Positions 36,987 through 45,090 are shown, counted from the first letter of the stretch. The stretch is 64,000 nucleotides of DNA from Brevundimonas sp. UBA5866 (GCF_002432125.1 NZ_DJFS01000027.1:23922-87921), one strand, 5' to 3'. Notes: generated by a model from the letters alone, not told the origin. Numbers and translations: made by a program.

Positions 36987-37020
36987 AAAAAGGCCCCGAT
37001 CCATAAGGACCGGGGCCTTT
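36987..37020 (-). terminator. Terminator of the methyltransferase gene
   Basis: On the minus strand AAAGGCCCCG (37020-37011) pairs with CGGGGCCTTT (36998-36989), with the T-run continuing to 36987. It lies 23 bases beyond the methyltransferase stop. Confidence 0.9.
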
Positions 37021-37042
37021 CCGCAAGGAAGAGGTTCGTGGC

Positions 37043-38167
37043 TTATGCTTTTTGGCCCAGCACCACGTACCAGGCGCGCGGGCCGTCACGCATCTTTACG
37101 GTCGTCTCCAGCACTTCGTCTTCGCTGAAGCCCGCCTCCAACATCACCGACGGCACATGGGCCTCGGTAAAGTCATCCCAGAATGGTTCGTCATTGTTCT
37201 TGGTCTGCCAAGAGAAGATGAACTTCTCGAACGGAGTGAAGTCAGCCCCCTTCACCGGCACATCCTGATGCACCACGATGCCGCCCGGCTTCACCACACG
37301 ACGGGCTTCCGAGAAGATCCGGCCCAGCGCCTCGCGTGAGACTTCGTGCATCATATTGTGCGAGATCACGAGATCGAAACTGTTGTCCCCGAAGTCCAGC
37401 GCCCCGGCGTCCATCTGGCGGAAGTGCGCCTTCAGGCCCATCGCCTCGGCCCGCAGATGGGCATAGCGCAGCAGGCCCGGGGCCACGTCCACACCATAGA
37501 CCTCGGCATCGGGGAAGGCCGCCGAATAGCCAACGGTCGCACCGCCCGACGAACACGCCAGATCAAGGATGCGGCGCGGTTTGAAATCGGGATAGCGTTC
37601 TTTCAGGAACTCGATGATGGCCGCTGACTTTGAGTCGCGCACGCCGATGCCGGTCCCCAGAGAATAGGCGTTACCCCCGCTCTCATAAAAAGCACCCGCA
37701 ACGAAATCGGTCGCGGATTCCTCGCCCAGCATATAGCCGCCCGGCTGGCCGTGGATATGCGCGGCATAGGCATCGGCCGGTGCCTTGAACTCAGGGCTCG
37801 TCTCGCAGGTGCCGCCCGCAGGCGCATTGGCCAGACGTTTGGCCACCTCTCCCATGCGCGGCAGTTCGCGGTGGATGGTCGTGCCGACCGAGTTCCACAT
37901 GACGTCCTGGGCGCTGCGGCTGAACGCGCTCCAGATCTGGTAGAAGGGATCGCCCTTCATGGCGTGGGTAATGTCTTCGACCGTCTGCGGAAAGCGGCCA
38001 TGCGCCTGCTGAAAAGCCGGTCCTGCACGATGTTCCAGCGCCACCTGATTGCCCGCCTCGAAACGGCGCAGATGGTTCTTCAACTGAACGATATATTGGG
38101 TCCGGGCCGCCTCGTCATGTGTCGGGCGGGCCAGCATCTCGTGCGTGGCGCTACGGTCGATGATCAT
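37043..38167 (-). CDS. SAM-dependent class I methyltransferase
   Basis: A 374-aa cytoplasmic protein. Residues 1-190 are an extra N-terminal domain without recognised motifs. The Rossmann methyltransferase domain follows: motif I ILDLACSSGGATVGY (about 205, with Cys-Ser in place of the usual Gly-x-Gly), VYGVDVAP, motif IV FDLVISHNMMHEVS and VVKPGGIVVHQDVP. ATG 38167 has GGGGA about 6 bases upstream. Operator site C in its upstream gap places it in the GntR-controlled set. It may methylate or demethylate the catabolic substrate; not determined. Confidence 0.86.
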   Translation of the reverse strand: MIIDRSATHEMLARPTHDEAARTQYIVQLKNHLRRFEAGNQVALEHRAGPAFQQAHGRFPQTVEDITHAMKGDPFYQIWSAFSRSAQDVMWNSVGTTIHRELPRMGEVAKRLANAPAGGTCETSPEFKAPADAYAAHIHGQPGGYMLGEESATDFVAGAFYESGGNAYSLGTGIGVRDSKSAAIIEFLKERYPDFKPRRILDLACSSGGATVGYSAAFPDAEVYGVDVAPGLLRYAHLRAEAMGLKAHFRQMDAGALDFGDNSFDLVISHNMMHEVSREALGRIFSEARRVVKPGGIVVHQDVPVKGADFTPFEKFIFSWQTKNNDEPFWDDFTEAHVPSVMLEAGFSEDEVLETTVKMRDGPRAWYVVLGQKA

Positions 38168-38220
38168 GCACGTCCCCTTCGTGGATTGCACTTTCTAGCA
38201 TGACGAAAGCGCTTTAGGAT

Positions 38221-38236
38221 GTATTATATCAAATAC
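38221..38236. promoter_or_regulatory. Operator site C, GTATT-N6-AATAC
   Basis: GTATT-ATATCA-AATAC, flanked by T and A to give TGTATT...AATACA. It lies in the 120-base divergent gap between the methyltransferase and the racemase-like gene. Confidence 0.77.
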
Positions 38237-38287
38237 AAGCTATCCGAAAGCGTCTCTTTCGCCCTTTAAGGCAGGCCATACGAGATA

Positions 38288-39103
38288 ATGAACACCGGTT
38301 CACCACCCATAGCCAGCCCGCGACCCGATCTGGGCGCATCGGCCGTCGTGGCCCTTCTCACCCCTGCGGAGAACCCGACCGCAGAGCCGGAAATCTCCAC
38401 CCTGCTGCCGCCGGACTTCAACGTGCTGACGGCCCGCATGTATGCGCCATTCGGGGATATGCACGAACGCCTGCGCGCCTATGAGCTGCAGATGTCGCGA
38501 TGGCTTGAACCGTTCGGGGACGCGCCGCTGGATGCGGTGGCCTTCGCCTGCACCGGATCGACCTATCTGCTGGCTCCCGAACAAAGGTGCAGCGACCGGA
38601 TCCTGCGCGGCAAGGGGCCGTGTCCATTGATAGGTGCGGCCAATGCCGTGGAGCGTGCCCTGAAGGCCCTGGGTGCCAGGCGTATAGCCTTGGTCAGCCC
38701 CTATCCACCGGCCCTGACGCAACCGGCGACCGCCTATTGGGCCTCGCGCGGGTTCGAGCCCGATTTCGTCCTGCAGGCCCCGCCTTCGAAAGTGGCGGGA
38801 CACCCGATCTATACCCAGACCTCGTCAGACCTGCTGGCGGTACTGGAAACAGCGGTCCGGCAGCGCGGCATAGATGCCGTCGTCGCCACGGGTACGGGGG
38901 CGCCCAGCCTGCCCGCCCTGGCTGTCGCATCCCTGCGGGCGGATATGCCGATACTGTCGTCCAATCTGGCCACAGCCTGGGCGCTCTGTCAGGATTTGGG
39001 CCACACAGATTCCATTACCGACTGGCTGGCCGCCGACACCCCGTGGCGTGCGCGCCTGGCCGCCCGCTTCCCCGCATCACTTGCCCGTCTGGGCAGGGCC
39101 TGA
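38288..39103 (+). CDS. Asp/Glu racemase / maleate isomerase-like protein with a single catalytic Cys
   Basis: A 271-aa protein of the fold shared by Asp/Glu racemases, maleate cis-trans isomerase and arylmalonate decarboxylase. Cys88 in AFACTGSTYLL matches the first catalytic Cys. The second site, normally C-T-N/D-like, reads ATGTGAPSLPAL near residue 205 with no Cys. Arylmalonate decarboxylase keeps only the second Cys, so this is the mirror case. ALGARRIALVSPYPP and the GCxC-like loop at Cys112 fit the fold. It lies next to site C and is probably part of the catabolic pathway. Confidence 0.78.
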   Translation: MNTGSPPIASPRPDLGASAVVALLTPAENPTAEPEISTLLPPDFNVLTARMYAPFGDMHERLRAYELQMSRWLEPFGDAPLDAVAFACTGSTYLLAPEQRCSDRILRGKGPCPLIGAANAVERALKALGARRIALVSPYPPALTQPATAYWASRGFEPDFVLQAPPSKVAGHPIYTQTSSDLLAVLETAVRQRGIDAVVATGTGAPSLPALAVASLRADMPILSSNLATAWALCQDLGHTDSITDWLAADTPWRARLAARFPASLARLGRA

Positions 39104-39136
39104 TTTCCTTTCGCCTAATCTCTTACCGGAGTTCAA

Positions 39137-39436
39137 ATGGCTTCTCCCAAACACCCTCGCCCGACTTTTTTCGAGGACACCGCCAAAGATCGCCTGACGG
39201 CCATCATCACGGCCCTGACGGCAGAAGTGGCCACCCTTTGCGACCGCGTTGTCACGCTGGAATCCGTGCTGGCCCAAAGCGGGGTTATGGCCAAGGACGC
39301 CATTGAAACCTATCAGCCGACACCGGAAGACATGGAAGAGCGCCGCCAGCGCCACGCCGCCTTCACACAGCGCGTTTTCTACGTGCTGCAGGAAGAGATC
39401 GACGCCCTTAAGGACACGCCCAAAACCGGAAGCTGA
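39137..39436 (+). CDS. Small hypothetical protein, coiled-coil
   Basis: A 99-aa soluble protein. Residues 14-48 and 65-92 are amphipathic and heptad-like (LTAIITALTAEVATLCDRVVTLESVLA; RRQRHAAFTQRVFYVLQEEIDAL), so a helical hairpin or coiled coil is likely. GGAG lies 6 bases before the ATG. It follows the racemase-like gene after 33 bases and shares its terminator. No known function; small proteins of this kind often sit beside catabolic oxidoreductases as subunits. Confidence 0.7.
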   Translation: MASPKHPRPTFFEDTAKDRLTAIITALTAEVATLCDRVVTLESVLAQSGVMAKDAIETYQPTPEDMEERRQRHAAFTQRVFYVLQEEIDALKDTPKTGS

Positions 39437-39459
39437 TCCCGCCTCGGCTCCAGCCACAA

Positions 39460-39486
39460 AAAAGGCCGGGGGGAACCCGGCCTTTT
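39460..39486. terminator. Bidirectional terminator
   Basis: AAAAGGCCGGG (39460-39470), loop GGGAA, CCCGGCCTTTT (39476-39486). It serves the small hypothetical gene and the convergent FAD monooxygenase gene. Confidence 0.9.
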
Positions 39487-39507
39487 CTATATCTGCTACC
39501 ACGCTGA

Positions 39508-40707
39508 TCAGAGGATCGCGTCGGCCTTGCGCAGACCATCGATCATGGACGAGCGCATGACATAGGCCTTGTGCTGTACCGGATCGGCCAGCATGGCCTG
39601 CATTTCGGCCATCATCACCTTGCGCCGTTCGGCGTCACGCTCCTGCATCCGGCCGCGGTTGCGGTCGGCCTGCGCAAGGATTTCCTGTTCCGCGACCGGG
39701 CGGCGCTGACGGGTGTACAGGTCCAGCAGACTGTCGTCGGCACCGTTCAGGATCCGGTTCAACTTGTCCGTCAGATTGAAGGCGTCGTGCACGCCTCCAT
39801 TCATGCCCATGCCGCCCGAGGGACTGTTGATGTGGGCGGCATCACCCGCCAGAATCACCCGACCTTTGCGATAGTCCGGCGCAATGCGCATGTGCACGCG
39901 GTAAGGGCGGATTTCGAGGACATCATAAGGCACGTCGCGGGGCACGATACCCTGCAGTTTCGTCTCGATAGACGCAGGATCAAGCGCGTCCTCGATCGTT
40001 TCGTCGCCGCGCGGATACAGGCTGCAACGCCAGAAATCCTTGAGCTTCAGCAGCGAGAAGGTGCCGCCGTCGGTCCAGCAATAGTTGACGTTCGACAGGC
40101 CTTCCAGATGCTCGTCGAACGCGAAAGGCGTGATCGCAAGGATGGTGGTTTCCGGATACGTCTTGCCTTCCAGCTCCCATCCCATAAGGCCGCGCACCGT
40201 GCTGCGGGCACCGTCTGCCGCGATCACATAGCGCGCCGTGACGACCTGTTCCGTGCCGTTGCTTTCATAGAAGACGCGAACAGATGCTTCATCCTGCTCG
40301 ATGCGGACAACCTTGGCCCCCATACGGGTTTCAACGTGCCGGGCCTTGGCCAAACGCGCTTCCAGAATGCGGCACAGTCTGAACTGTTCGCATTGAAGGC
40401 GGAAAGGATGGTCTGTTTCACCCTTCAGATAGGACAGGTCGAACACGGCCCGTTCGCCCGTATCATGATTGCGGATCTGCCAGTGCTCACAGCGTAGACC
40501 CTGCGCGATCAGTTCGTCCGCAACATCATACTGAGCCAGCATATCCAGCGTCGGCGGATGGAAGGTGGACGCACGCAAATCTTCGGGCAGTACTTGTTCC
40601 TGTTCCAGGACAAGAGCGGAAATTCCAAATCCTTCCAGACGCAAGGCGGCAGTCAGGCCGACCGGCCCTGCCCCCACGATCACGACTTGCGCGTCGAACT
40701 GCCCCAT
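39508..40707 (-). CDS. FAD-dependent aromatic-ring monooxygenase (PHBH/UbiH-like)
   Basis: A 399-aa class A flavoprotein hydroxylase. GAGPVG (12-17) is the FAD Rossmann motif; AADGARSTVR is the DG motif that touches FAD and NAD(P)H; LAGDAAHINSPSGGMGMNGG is the GD motif for the ribityl chain. The family hydroxylates activated aromatic or heteroaromatic rings using NAD(P)H and O2. Its upstream gap holds operator sites D and E and the divergent aldehyde dehydrogenase, so the pair forms one control point in the catabolic locus. Substrate not defined. Confidence 0.9.
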   Translation of the reverse strand: MGQFDAQVVIVGAGPVGLTAALRLEGFGISALVLEQEQVLPEDLRASTFHPPTLDMLAQYDVADELIAQGLRCEHWQIRNHDTGERAVFDLSYLKGETDHPFRLQCEQFRLCRILEARLAKARHVETRMGAKVVRIEQDEASVRVFYESNGTEQVVTARYVIAADGARSTVRGLMGWELEGKTYPETTILAITPFAFDEHLEGLSNVNYCWTDGGTFSLLKLKDFWRCSLYPRGDETIEDALDPASIETKLQGIVPRDVPYDVLEIRPYRVHMRIAPDYRKGRVILAGDAAHINSPSGGMGMNGGVHDAFNLTDKLNRILNGADDSLLDLYTRQRRPVAEQEILAQADRNRGRMQERDAERRKVMMAEMQAMLADPVQHKAYVMRSSMIDGLRKADAIL

Positions 40708-40729
40708 GACTCACCCCGAAATCTAACTT

Positions 40730-40745
40730 GTATTCGATCTAATAC
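40730..40745. promoter_or_regulatory. Operator site D, GTATT-N6-AATAC
   Basis: GTATT-CGATCT-AATAC, flanked by T and A. It is 23 bases upstream of the FAD monooxygenase start (minus strand). Confidence 0.77.
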
Positions 40746-40879
40746 ATTAAGTTCGCTTCCGACAACCCCATTTCCACGGGGATCGACCGAACCGCGTAAC
40801 ATTGGTCCAGATTTGAGCTTTGATCTGGAAGGCGGTTTTGATAACGCCACTCTTGGTCTTGCCTGCCACGCTTAAGACG

Positions 40880-40895
40880 TATTAGGTTTAAGACG
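40880..40895. promoter_or_regulatory. Operator site E, one-mismatch copy
   Basis: GTATT-AGGTTT-AAGAC, one base off the GTATT-N6-AATAC pattern. It is 44 bases upstream of the aldehyde dehydrogenase start and 150 bases from site D, so two dimers could act on this divergent promoter pair. Confidence 0.6.
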
Positions 40896-40938
40896 AGTCA
40901 AATATGCCGCTCGTCGGCCCATGTACAGGATCTGAGTG

Positions 40939-42435
40939 ATGGCTACCGGCACGTCCAACCCGTTCGAGCTCGCCCCCAAACTTGTGACCAGCTTTATCGA
41001 CGGCGCTTGGGTCGGCGATCAGGGCGGTTACCGTATCCCGACATTCTACCCCGGCAATGGCCAGATCATTTCCGAGCTTCAGGAAGCCGACGCCAACGAA
41101 GTAGACCGCGCCGTCCGCTCTGCCCGCCGCGCCTTCAACGATCCCGAATGGGCAGGCATGGCCATCGAGGAGCGTCAGGCCATCCTGTGCCGCATCGCCG
41201 ATGCGATCGATGCCAACGCCTATGAACTGGCCACGCTGGAGACCCTGAACGCCGGCATCGTACGCCGCGACGTACTGGGCCGTCAGGTGGTGCGCGCCGC
41301 CTATAATTTCCGCTTCTTTGCCGAGGTCATTAGCCAGCAACCGGGTCAGGTCTGGCAACAGAACAAAGACTATCTGACCTTCGTCACCCGCCATCCGGTC
41401 GGTGTGGCCGCCCTGATCGCGCCGTGGAATTCCCCGCTGGCGCTGGCCTCGATGAAGGTCGCGGCGGCGATTGCCTATGGCAACACCTGTGTACTGAAGC
41501 CGTCTGAGCAAACGCCGCTGTCACTGGCGCGTATGGTCGAGATCATCAACGGCATCACGCCGCCCGGTGTGGTGAACCTCGTGAACGGCCGCGGGCAGAC
41601 CACCGGCTCGGCACTCGTGGACCACGCCGACGTCGATCTGATCGCCTTTACCGGCGGCACCGAGACCGGCCGTACCATCATGCAGGCCGCAGGCCGCCGC
41701 CTGAAACCCGCCGCCGTCGAACTGGGCGGCAAGTCGGCCAATATCATCTTTGCCGACGCCGATCAGGAACGCGCTCTGGACGGCGCGCTCGTTTCGATCT
41801 TCTCGAACAACGGCCAGCAGTGCCTCGCCGGATCGCGCATTCTGGTTCAGGATTCGATCTTTGACGATTTCGTCGGTCGCTTCGTAGAGCGTGCCCGCAA
41901 AATCAAGGTCGGCGACCCCCTGTCGGACGAAACCGAGATCGGACCGATTGCCTCGGCTCGCCACCGCGAACACATCCTGTCCTATGTCGATATCGCCAAG
42001 TCCCAGGGCGCTACCCTGTTGACCGGCGGCAGGGCACTGGACCGCGACGGCTATTTCATCGAGCCCACCGCCGTTCTGGCCCCCAGCAACAGCGACCGCG
42101 TCTGTCAGGAAGAAATCTTCGGTCCCTTCGCGTCCTTCGTGAAGTTTTCGGATGCCGAAGATGCCATCCGCATGGCCAATGAGAGCCAGTTCGGACTGGT
42201 TGGCTATCTGTGGACCCAGAATGTCGACAAGGCCCTGCGTATCAGCCAGGCCATCCGTACCGGTCTGATGTGGGTAAACACGCCGATGGTGCGTGAACTG
42301 CGCGCCCCGTTCGGTGGTGTGAAGGATTCCGGACTGGGCCGCGACGGCGCCACCTCTTCGATGGCCTTCTTCACCGAAGAAAAGACCACCACAATCCCCA
42401 TCGCCGATGTGCCCCTGCGCAAGTTCGGGGCCTGA
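40939..42435 (+). CDS. NAD(P)+-dependent aldehyde dehydrogenase
   Basis: A 498-aa ALDH-superfamily enzyme. Asn164 (APWNSPL), Glu261 (AAVELGGKSAN) and the nucleophile Cys295 (NNGQQCLAGSR) are intact; FTGGTETGR is the cofactor loop and EEIFGPF the C-terminal motif. It oxidises an aldehyde to a carboxylate in the cytoplasm. ATG 40939 has AGGA about 8 bases upstream. Divergent from the FAD monooxygenase across operators D and E. The natural aldehyde is likely an intermediate of the unidentified pathway. Confidence 0.95.
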   Translation: MATGTSNPFELAPKLVTSFIDGAWVGDQGGYRIPTFYPGNGQIISELQEADANEVDRAVRSARRAFNDPEWAGMAIEERQAILCRIADAIDANAYELATLETLNAGIVRRDVLGRQVVRAAYNFRFFAEVISQQPGQVWQQNKDYLTFVTRHPVGVAALIAPWNSPLALASMKVAAAIAYGNTCVLKPSEQTPLSLARMVEIINGITPPGVVNLVNGRGQTTGSALVDHADVDLIAFTGGTETGRTIMQAAGRRLKPAAVELGGKSANIIFADADQERALDGALVSIFSNNGQQCLAGSRILVQDSIFDDFVGRFVERARKIKVGDPLSDETEIGPIASARHREHILSYVDIAKSQGATLLTGGRALDRDGYFIEPTAVLAPSNSDRVCQEEIFGPFASFVKFSDAEDAIRMANESQFGLVGYLWTQNVDKALRISQAIRTGLMWVNTPMVRELRAPFGGVKDSGLGRDGATSSMAFFTEEKTTTIPIADVPLRKFGA

Positions 42436-42441
42436 TAGAAC

Positions 42442-42472
42442 AAAGGGGCGATCCACCGGATCGCCCCTTTTT
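42442..42472. terminator. Terminator between aldehyde dehydrogenase and GntR genes
   Basis: AAAGGGGCGATCC (42442-42454), loop ACC, GGATCGCCCCTTT (42458-42470), then TT. Convergent genes, so both may use it. Confidence 0.92.
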
Positions 42473-42491
42473 ATCTGTCGGACTTTCGAAA

Positions 42492-43331
42492 TCAGCCGAT
42501 GTGGCGCCACTGCGGGCGGGCCGAGCTGTTATCGCGCGTCAGCATCATGTGGTATTCGTACTGGTCCGGATTATACAGACCGACCTGATGTTCCAGCGGA
42601 TTGCCGTCGCTGTCGAACACCGTACGGCGCATGCGCAGCAAGGGCATGCTGATGCCGACATTCAACTTGGCCGCCGCTTCGTCATCCGCAGGAATGGCGC
42701 TGATGGTTTGCTCGGCACGGTCCGGACGCAGGCCGCCATCTTCCAGAAGTCGGATGATCGGGCGGTCATCGATCAGATGCTCGGGTGCCAGATGCGCATA
42801 GTCATGCGGCAGATAGACCATCGATAGCGACAGAGGCTGATCTTTGTAGAAACGCAGGCGCTCGATACGCAGGGTCGTGTCACCCGGCTCAAGACGTAAT
42901 GCTTGCAATACCACCGGCGGTGTCGGTGCATCCGGCACATAGGACAGCAGCTGCGCCGTCGTCTCCAGTCCCAGCGTGATCAGGTTCTCGACCAGACCCG
43001 ACACACGGTTGACCGGATTTGCCGCGGCCTGCGGTCGGGGCGCGGCGAAAGTGCCCACACCATGACGGCGAACGACAAAGCCTTCGTTTTCAAGCGTTTC
43101 CAGCGCGCGACGCACCGTCACCCGCGAAACGTCATAGGTTTGCGACAGCTGCATTTCCGAAGGCATGGCCTTACCGGACGAATAGACACCGTCCTTTATC
43201 TGCTGACGCAGAATGGAGCTGAGTTGATGGTAGACCGGCAGGCTGCTGCCCGTCCCTTGCGCCTTTAGGCTGCGGCGCAAACCACCCTGCCCGATTTCAG
43301 CTGAGCGCTGCAAAATGCCACCCTTCCTCAT
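42492..43331 (-). CDS. GntR/UTRA transcriptional regulator, likely master of the catabolic locus
   Basis: A 279-aa HutC-subfamily regulator. Winged helix at residues 31-98 (LPVYHQLSSILRQQI, SEMQLSQTYDVSRVTVRRALETL); UTRA ligand domain at about 115-270 (LRIERLRFYKDQPLSLSMVYLP). Five GTATT-N6-AATAC operators lie in the gaps upstream of the 24180-42435 genes, and this is the only regulator gene inside the block. A UTRA ligand would be the inducer. The start is uncertain: ATG 43331 is chosen, but the frame is open to 43403. A lone AATAC half-site lies about 100 bases upstream. Confidence 0.88.
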   Translation of the reverse strand: MRKGGILQRSAEIGQGGLRRSLKAQGTGSSLPVYHQLSSILRQQIKDGVYSSGKAMPSEMQLSQTYDVSRVTVRRALETLENEGFVVRRHGVGTFAAPRPQAAANPVNRVSGLVENLITLGLETTAQLLSYVPDAPTPPVVLQALRLEPGDTTLRIERLRFYKDQPLSLSMVYLPHDYAHLAPEHLIDDRPIIRLLEDGGLRPDRAEQTISAIPADDEAAAKLNVGISMPLLRMRRTVFDSDGNPLEHQVGLYNPDQYEYHMMLTRDNSSARPQWRHIG

Positions 43332-43896
43332 CCCGTTCCCGATAAGCCAGGGCGGTTTCCCATTGATGCCGAGAATCCTCTGACCCGAGCCTAATAGGCG
43401 CATATCGCATGATGCGAACTACGCGCAAATACAAATATTATCGTTATTTAGTAGCGTTATCGGCGTTCGCTAACTGTCGTAACCTTTTGTAGTCGTCTCG
43501 GTTCAATGAGGCGCGCGTAAGTCTGAAACATTACCTTTTAGCCTCGCAACAAAAAGGGCGACGGTTTGACCCGCCGCCCTTAGAAAACGCTACGCTTACT
43601 AAATACGCTTACTGATACGTGCCGTAACACGCCTACTGGGACGCATACAAGAAAAGGTATGCGTAACACTACAACTCAACCATCGACTGTGTTTTCGCGG
43701 GCATCAGTAGAAATACGTATGCCCTACCGATGCGCTCCAACCGTCAAAGGGCCGGTACTCATTTCCCCGTCTGTCCATTTACGCGGACACACTGACGACG
43801 GAGGATTACTGATCACTGATAATATATAAAAATGCAGCGAAACAAAGGCCGACCAAAGTCTCGCCTCCGTTGGCAGACTCCTGCTATCGAACAGCC
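43332..43896. other. 565-base non-coding, structured intergenic region
   Basis: No ORF is supported here. It holds a terminator-like hairpin (43554-43581, AAGGGCG...CGCCCTT), a five-unit repeat array (43592-43652), the perfect inverted repeat ACGCATAC/GTATGCGT (43641-43648/43657-43664), and GGGCAT/ATGCCC (43699-43704/43719-43724). The stretch 43420-43500 is AT-rich. It may carry the GntR promoter, an RNA gene or a protein-binding array. Confidence 0.55.
43592..43652. repeat. Iteron-like array of five 12-13-bp units
   Basis: Units start at 43592, 43605, 43617, 43629 and 43641, each with ACG. Units 1, 2 and 4 share ACGC-T/C-TACT; units 3 and 5 are weaker (ACGTGCCGTAAC, ACGCATACAAGA). The spacing is just over one helical turn, so a protein could bind all units on one face. 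The downstream inverted repeat begins inside unit 5. Confidence 0.5.
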
Positions 43897-45090
43897 ATGA
43901 CATTGCAGGTTCCCCACCCCCAAGGCCCGCTTGCCGGCGTGCGAGTTCTGGATCTGTCGCGTGTACTGGCAGGACCGTGGGCCACCCAGACACTCGCGGA
44001 CATGGGCGCTGAGGTCATCAAGGTCGAACGCCCCGGTATCGGCGATGACACGAGGCAGTGGGGCCCGCCCTTCACCACCACCAAGGACGGCGGGCGCGGT
44101 GACGCCGCCTATTTCATGTGCGCCAACCGCGGCAAGAAGTCGGTCGAGCTGGACATGGCCTCGCCCGAAGGGGCCGACACCATCCGTAGACTGGCCGCCG
44201 AATCCGATGTCGTGGTCGAGAATTTCAAGGTCGGCGGCCTGAAGAAATACGGCCTCGATTACGACAGCCTGTCGGCCATCAATCCGCGCCTCGTCTATTG
44301 CTCGATCACGGGCTTCGGCCAGACGGGACCGGACGCCCACCGCGCGGGCTATGACTATATGATCCAGGCGATGGGCGGCCTGATGTCCGTCACCGGACAG
44401 CCTGACGGGGCCGAAGGGGCCGAGCCGATGAAGGTCGGCGTGGCCGTGGTGGATGTGTTCACCGGCCTTTATGCCTCCAACGCCATCCTTGCCGCCCTGA
44501 TGCACGCCCGCGCCACGGGCGAGGGACAGCATATCGACATCGCCCTGTTCGACGTTCAGGCCGCCGTACTGGCCAATCAGGCGACCAACTGGTTCGTGTC
44601 GGGCAAGGTGCCGACCCGCATGGGTAACGCCCACCCGAACCTGTCGCCGTATCAGCCCTTCCCCTGCTCGGACGGCATGATCATCATCGCCGTGGGCAAT
44701 GACGGCCAGTTCCGCAAACTGTGCGAGGCGCTGGGCCAGCCGCCGCTGGGCACGGACGAGCGCTTTGCCAGGAATGCCGACCGCGTCGCCAACCGCGAGC
44801 TTCTGATCCCCATCCTCAACACCCTGACACAGGTTCACTCCATGTCGAGGCTGATGAAGCTTCTGGAGGATCACGGCGTCCCCTGCGGCCCCATCAACCG
44901 CATCGATCAGGTATTCGATGAGCCGCAGGCCCATCATCGTGGCCTGATGGTCGAGCAGGCGCGCGACGACCTGTCGGCCCCGATAAAGACCGTGGCCTCG
45001 CCCATCCGCATGTCGAAAACGCCCGTCCGCTATGACCGCCCCCCGCCTGCGCTGGGCGCGGACAACGGCCTGCTCGACGACGGGGTCTAG
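43897..45090 (+). CDS. CaiB/BaiF-family CoA-transferase (family III)
   Basis: A 397-aa cytoplasmic enzyme that swaps CoA between acyl-CoA and a free acid. The catalytic Asp153 lies in AGYDYMIQAMGG, followed by the MSVTGQPDG stretch. LDLSRVLAGPWATQTLADMGAEVIKVE is the family N-terminal signature. ATG 43897 is chosen; an in-frame ATG lies 27 bases upstream and neither has a strong ribosome site. It stands outside the operator set, so membership in the catabolic locus is uncertain. Its stop shares CTAG (45087-45090) with the convergent amidase gene. Confidence 0.9.
   Translation: MTLQVPHPQGPLAGVRVLDLSRVLAGPWATQTLADMGAEVIKVERPGIGDDTRQWGPPFTTTKDGGRGDAAYFMCANRGKKSVELDMASPEGADTIRRLAAESDVVVENFKVGGLKKYGLDYDSLSAINPRLVYCSITGFGQTGPDAHRAGYDYMIQAMGGLMSVTGQPDGAEGAEPMKVGVAVVDVFTGLYASNAILAALMHARATGEGQHIDIALFDVQAAVLANQATNWFVSGKVPTRMGNAHPNLSPYQPFPCSDGMIIIAVGNDGQFRKLCEALGQPPLGTDERFARNADRVANRELLIPILNTLTQVHSMSRLMKLLEDHGVPCGPINRIDQVFDEPQAHHRGLMVEQARDDLSAPIKTVASPIRMSKTPVRYDRPPPALGADNGLLDDGV

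Noticed and set aside
32255..40707. Classical nicotinate (nic) degradation cluster
   Set aside because: Flavin hydroxylase, alpha/beta hydrolase and isomerase-like genes recall it, but the ring-cleaving dioxygenase and maleamate deamidase are missing, the isomerase lacks one Cys and the hydrolase lacks Ser.
43427..43435. AATAC half-site upstream of the GntR gene as a sixth operator
   Set aside because: No GTATT arm is found at the proper 6-base distance; only a half-site.
43592..43652. CRISPR array
   Set aside because: Units are only 12-13 bases with no unique spacers and there are no cas genes; it is a tandem repeat.
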